Source: Desulfacinum infernum DSM 9756
GTDB taxonomy: Bacteria > Desulfobacterota > Syntrophobacteria > Syntrophobacterales > DSM-9756
Direction of reading: 5' to 3'
Assembly: GCF_900129305.1 (NCBI RefSeq)
Contig: NZ_FQVB01000005.1
Location: 62,001-126,000 of the forward strand
Length of the DNA: 64,000 nt
In this document: one piece after another, positions 62,346 to 64,000 of the stretch
Numbering within the stretch: the first letter of the stretch is position 1
Layout of the letters: every line of letters begins with the position of its first letter
Made by a program: the position numbers and the translations under genes
Notes under the pieces: model-generated
What the model was told of the DNA's origin: nothing
Seen by the model: the letters and a program-made list of their open reading frames with translations, nothing else
Databases searched by the model: none

Positions 62346-62620
62346 GGGGCTGTTCAACAGCAGACCTTGACAATCAAGTCCATGGCAACGGAAGACGAAA
62401 CCCACCTTTCGGAAGCGGGCCGCTGTAGGGGGAAGGATCCTTCGCCCCTACAGCCCGCGCATGTACGCTTTGATGTCGCGCCACGACGAGGAGAGTCAAT
62501 GGCCGGCCTCGCTTTCCATTGCCACGCCTCCTGACGACAGAGACGGGGCGGAGCCCCGGGCGAACAGGTTGCAGGGCACAGCCCTGCAACCAGCAAGAAT
62601 TTCCGTCTATTCGGGGTTCC
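62346..62620. other. Spacer with a GGGG..CCCC palindrome
   Basis: GCTGTAGGGGGAAGGATCC paired with TTCGCCCCTACAGC lies around 62423-62453. Two overlapping minus frames of about 75 codons show no support. Nothing else recognised. Confidence 0.5.
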
Positions 62621-64000
62621 TTACACCACGCCCTTTTCCTTCAATTCCGACAGCTTGGTTTTCCCCACCCCCAGATATTTCTGGAAGATGAACTCATTGT
62701 CCCCGCCCACGGGCCGGCAGATCCACTTCACCCGCCCGGGCGTGCGGGACATGGCCTTGAAGGACGAGTTGGGCAGGAGCACCTCCCCGTAGTGGGGATC
62801 CTTTCGCTTGATGAAGGTTTCCCGAACGCGCCAGTGCTCCCGGGTGAGAACGTCCGTGGGGTTTTCCAGCCGACCCGTCACCACCGTCCCCTTCTTGTCC
62901 GGCCTGCGGCTGTATTCGGTGAGCATCTGCAGGATTTCATCGGACGTGTAGTTCTCGGTGAACTTCTCAATCTCGTGCTGGATCGTGGGCTGATTCTCCG
63001 GAGTCAGCCTTTCCTTGATGGTGGGAAACTGCTGCTGCAGATCGGGACGGTTCATGATTTCGCACAGGGCGGCCCAGTTGGGATCCGTAAACCCGGACAT
63101 GAAGGTGTAGCCGTCCTTGCACTTCACGTAGGTGTAGGGGAAGACGGCGTAGTCGTAGTTGCCGGCCCGGGGCATCAGGTTCCCCGTCATGTGGTAGTAT
63201 TCCATGACGTAATTGGAGATGGCCAGGAGCCCTTCGGGCGGAGCGCAATCCACGAACTGGCCCACCCCGGTTCTCCGCTTGTGGAACATGGCCGCCTGGA
63301 TGCCGAACGCGGCCCAGGCGCCGCCCACATACCAGGCCATCCAGTTGCCCTGCTTGAGAGGCCGTTTGTACTCCGGCGGCACCTCGGGATCCAGATCCGG
63401 CTCGCCGGTAATGGACATGATCACCCCCCTGGCCTGCCCCAACAGATCGTAATCCGGCTGGTTTCCGTGCTTTTCGGACTCATCCCCGAACTGGCCGTAG
63501 CTGTGAACGGCACAATAGATGAGCCCGGGGTTGAGTCCCTTGAGCTGTTCATAGCCCAGACCCAGACCGTCCATGTATCCGGGCTTGAAGGCTTCGATCA
63601 CCACGTCCGCCTTTTGAGCCAACCGGCGGAAATAATCCTGCCCCTCTTCCGTTTCCAGATTGAGCGTAATGTGGAACTTGTTCCGGGCCTCCGTCATGTA
63701 GGCCAAACCCGTATCCTGGATCATCATGCCGTAGGGCGTCATCTTTCGTGCCAGGTCGCCTGCAGGCGGCTCGATCCGGATCACCTCCGCCCCCAGCTCC
63801 GCCAGGATGGACGAGGCGAAAAGAGCTCCGAAATTTCCGTAGCTCACGTCCAGCACCAGCATGTCGTCCAAGGCTTCCGGCTTCTTGTGGGCGTCCTTGG
63901 GGTTGGTTTCGCTGTAGGCCCACTTGGCATACTCCTCGTTGATGGCCAGCCCCACGATGGTCTTGTCTTCCTTGAGCATGCGGGCCAGGGCCTCATCATC
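62621..64000 (-). CDS. CaiB/BaiF-type CoA transferase (start outside or near the window edge)
   Basis: This family III CoA transferase moves CoA between carboxylates through an Asp thioester. It shows [62 protein letters not shown] and DCAPPEGLL. The frame stays open through the edge (seven codons before ATG 63979), so the true start may be outside. An extra N-terminal stretch of about 38 residues precedes the domain. The substrate is unknown. Confidence 0.85.
   Translation of the reverse strand, partial: DDEALARMLKEDKTIVGLAINEEYAKWAYSETNPKDAHKKPEALDDMLVLDVSYGNFGALFASSILAELGAEVIRIEPPAGDLARKMTPYGMMIQDTGLAYMTEARNKFHITLNLETEEGQDYFRRLAQKADVVIEAFKPGYMDGLGLGYEQLKGLNPGLIYCAVHSYGQFGDESEKHGNQPDYDLLGQARGVIMSITGEPDLDPEVPPEYKRPLKQGNWMAWYVGGAWAAFGIQAAMFHKRRTGVGQFVDCAPPEGLLAISNYVMEYYHMTGNLMPRAGNYDYAVFPYTYVKCKDGYTFMSGFTDPNWAALCEIMNRPDLQQQFPTIKERLTPENQPTIQHEIEKFTENYTSDEILQMLTEYSRRPDKKGTVVTGRLENPTDVLTREHWRVRETFIKRKDPHYGEVLLPNSSFKAMSRTPGRVKWICRPVGGDNEFIFQKYLGVGKTKLSELKEKGVV

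Noticed and set aside
1-64000. tRNA or rRNA genes
   Set aside because: I looked for cloverleaf-like GGTTCGA..C arms and rRNA conserved blocks in the spacers and saw none; the palindromes are repeats.

Overview
The window is a GC-rich (roughly 60% or more) bacterial chromosome segment with 45 recognisable protein genes plus one leader-peptide gene. The gene set fits an anaerobic or thermophilic member of the Desulfobacterota (former Deltaproteobacteria), perhaps close to Syntrophobacter-type organisms. It includes LPS export (LptFG), HflKC, a DUF6178 protein, a two-gene minimal SUF system, a PEP-CTERM protein, a NuoG/NfnB-like fusion and an ADP-forming acyl-CoA synthetase. This placement is inferred from gene content only. 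I saw no tRNA, rRNA, CRISPR array, prophage or intact transposase.

Layout. 1-630: fragments of a Txe/YoeB toxin split by a palindromic repeat. 0.8-7.4 kb (minus): Nudix hydrolase, hrpA (its conserved tail cut off by an in-frame TAA), DUF47 protein and PiT phosphate transporter. 7.6-11.4 kb (plus): purine nucleoside phosphorylase and two tandem MTA/SAH deaminase paralogs. 11.5-19.7 kb (minus): a small DUF2283-type gene pair, nadC, valS, a very acidic protein, nfo and a dGTPase-like HD hydrolase. 19.8-22.1 kb (plus): lptF-lptG. 22.2-26.3 kb (minus): CheY-like regulator, glycosyltransferase, hflC, hflK and a 55-residue membrane protein. 26.6-29.7 kb (plus): a free-standing archaeal-type ThrRS editing domain, two UspA proteins and a nucleotide-sugar epimerase. 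29.7-32.0 kb (minus): PEP-CTERM protein and M24 peptidase. 32.1-35.2 kb (plus): NIL-ferredoxin, mnmA and mtaB. 35.7-40.4 kb: DUF6178 gene (minus), then the SufC/SufB-like pair and a small exported protein (plus). 40.4-52.7 kb (minus): NuoG/NfnB-like fusion, response regulator and sensor kinase, and a TRAP transporter operon led by an NDP-forming acyl-CoA synthetase and a sugar-phosphate-isomerase-like gene. 52.9-53.9 kb (plus): fabD. 54.2-57.6 kb (minus): aromatic operon with DAHP synthase and a TyrA-AroB fusion. 57.8-62.0 kb (plus): rplM-rpsI, argC, truA and an aminotransferase. 62.6-64.0 kb (minus): CaiB-type CoA transferase running to the window edge.

The clearest regulatory find is upstream of the DAHP synthase gene. 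A consensus promoter is followed by a 26-codon leader ORF in which nine of twelve consecutive codons are Phe, Tyr or Trp. Four complementary segments then form mutually exclusive terminator and antiterminator hairpins, a complete aromatic amino-acid attenuator.

The intergenic DNA carries several repeat families: compound palindromes with GTAGGGGCG-type arms; MITE-like elements with CTAGGAGCCTGTCTGA ends that sit against, or provide, the stop codons of neighbouring genes; and purine/pyrimidine islands built of GGGATAT-type units that could form G-quadruplexes and start directly after stop codons.
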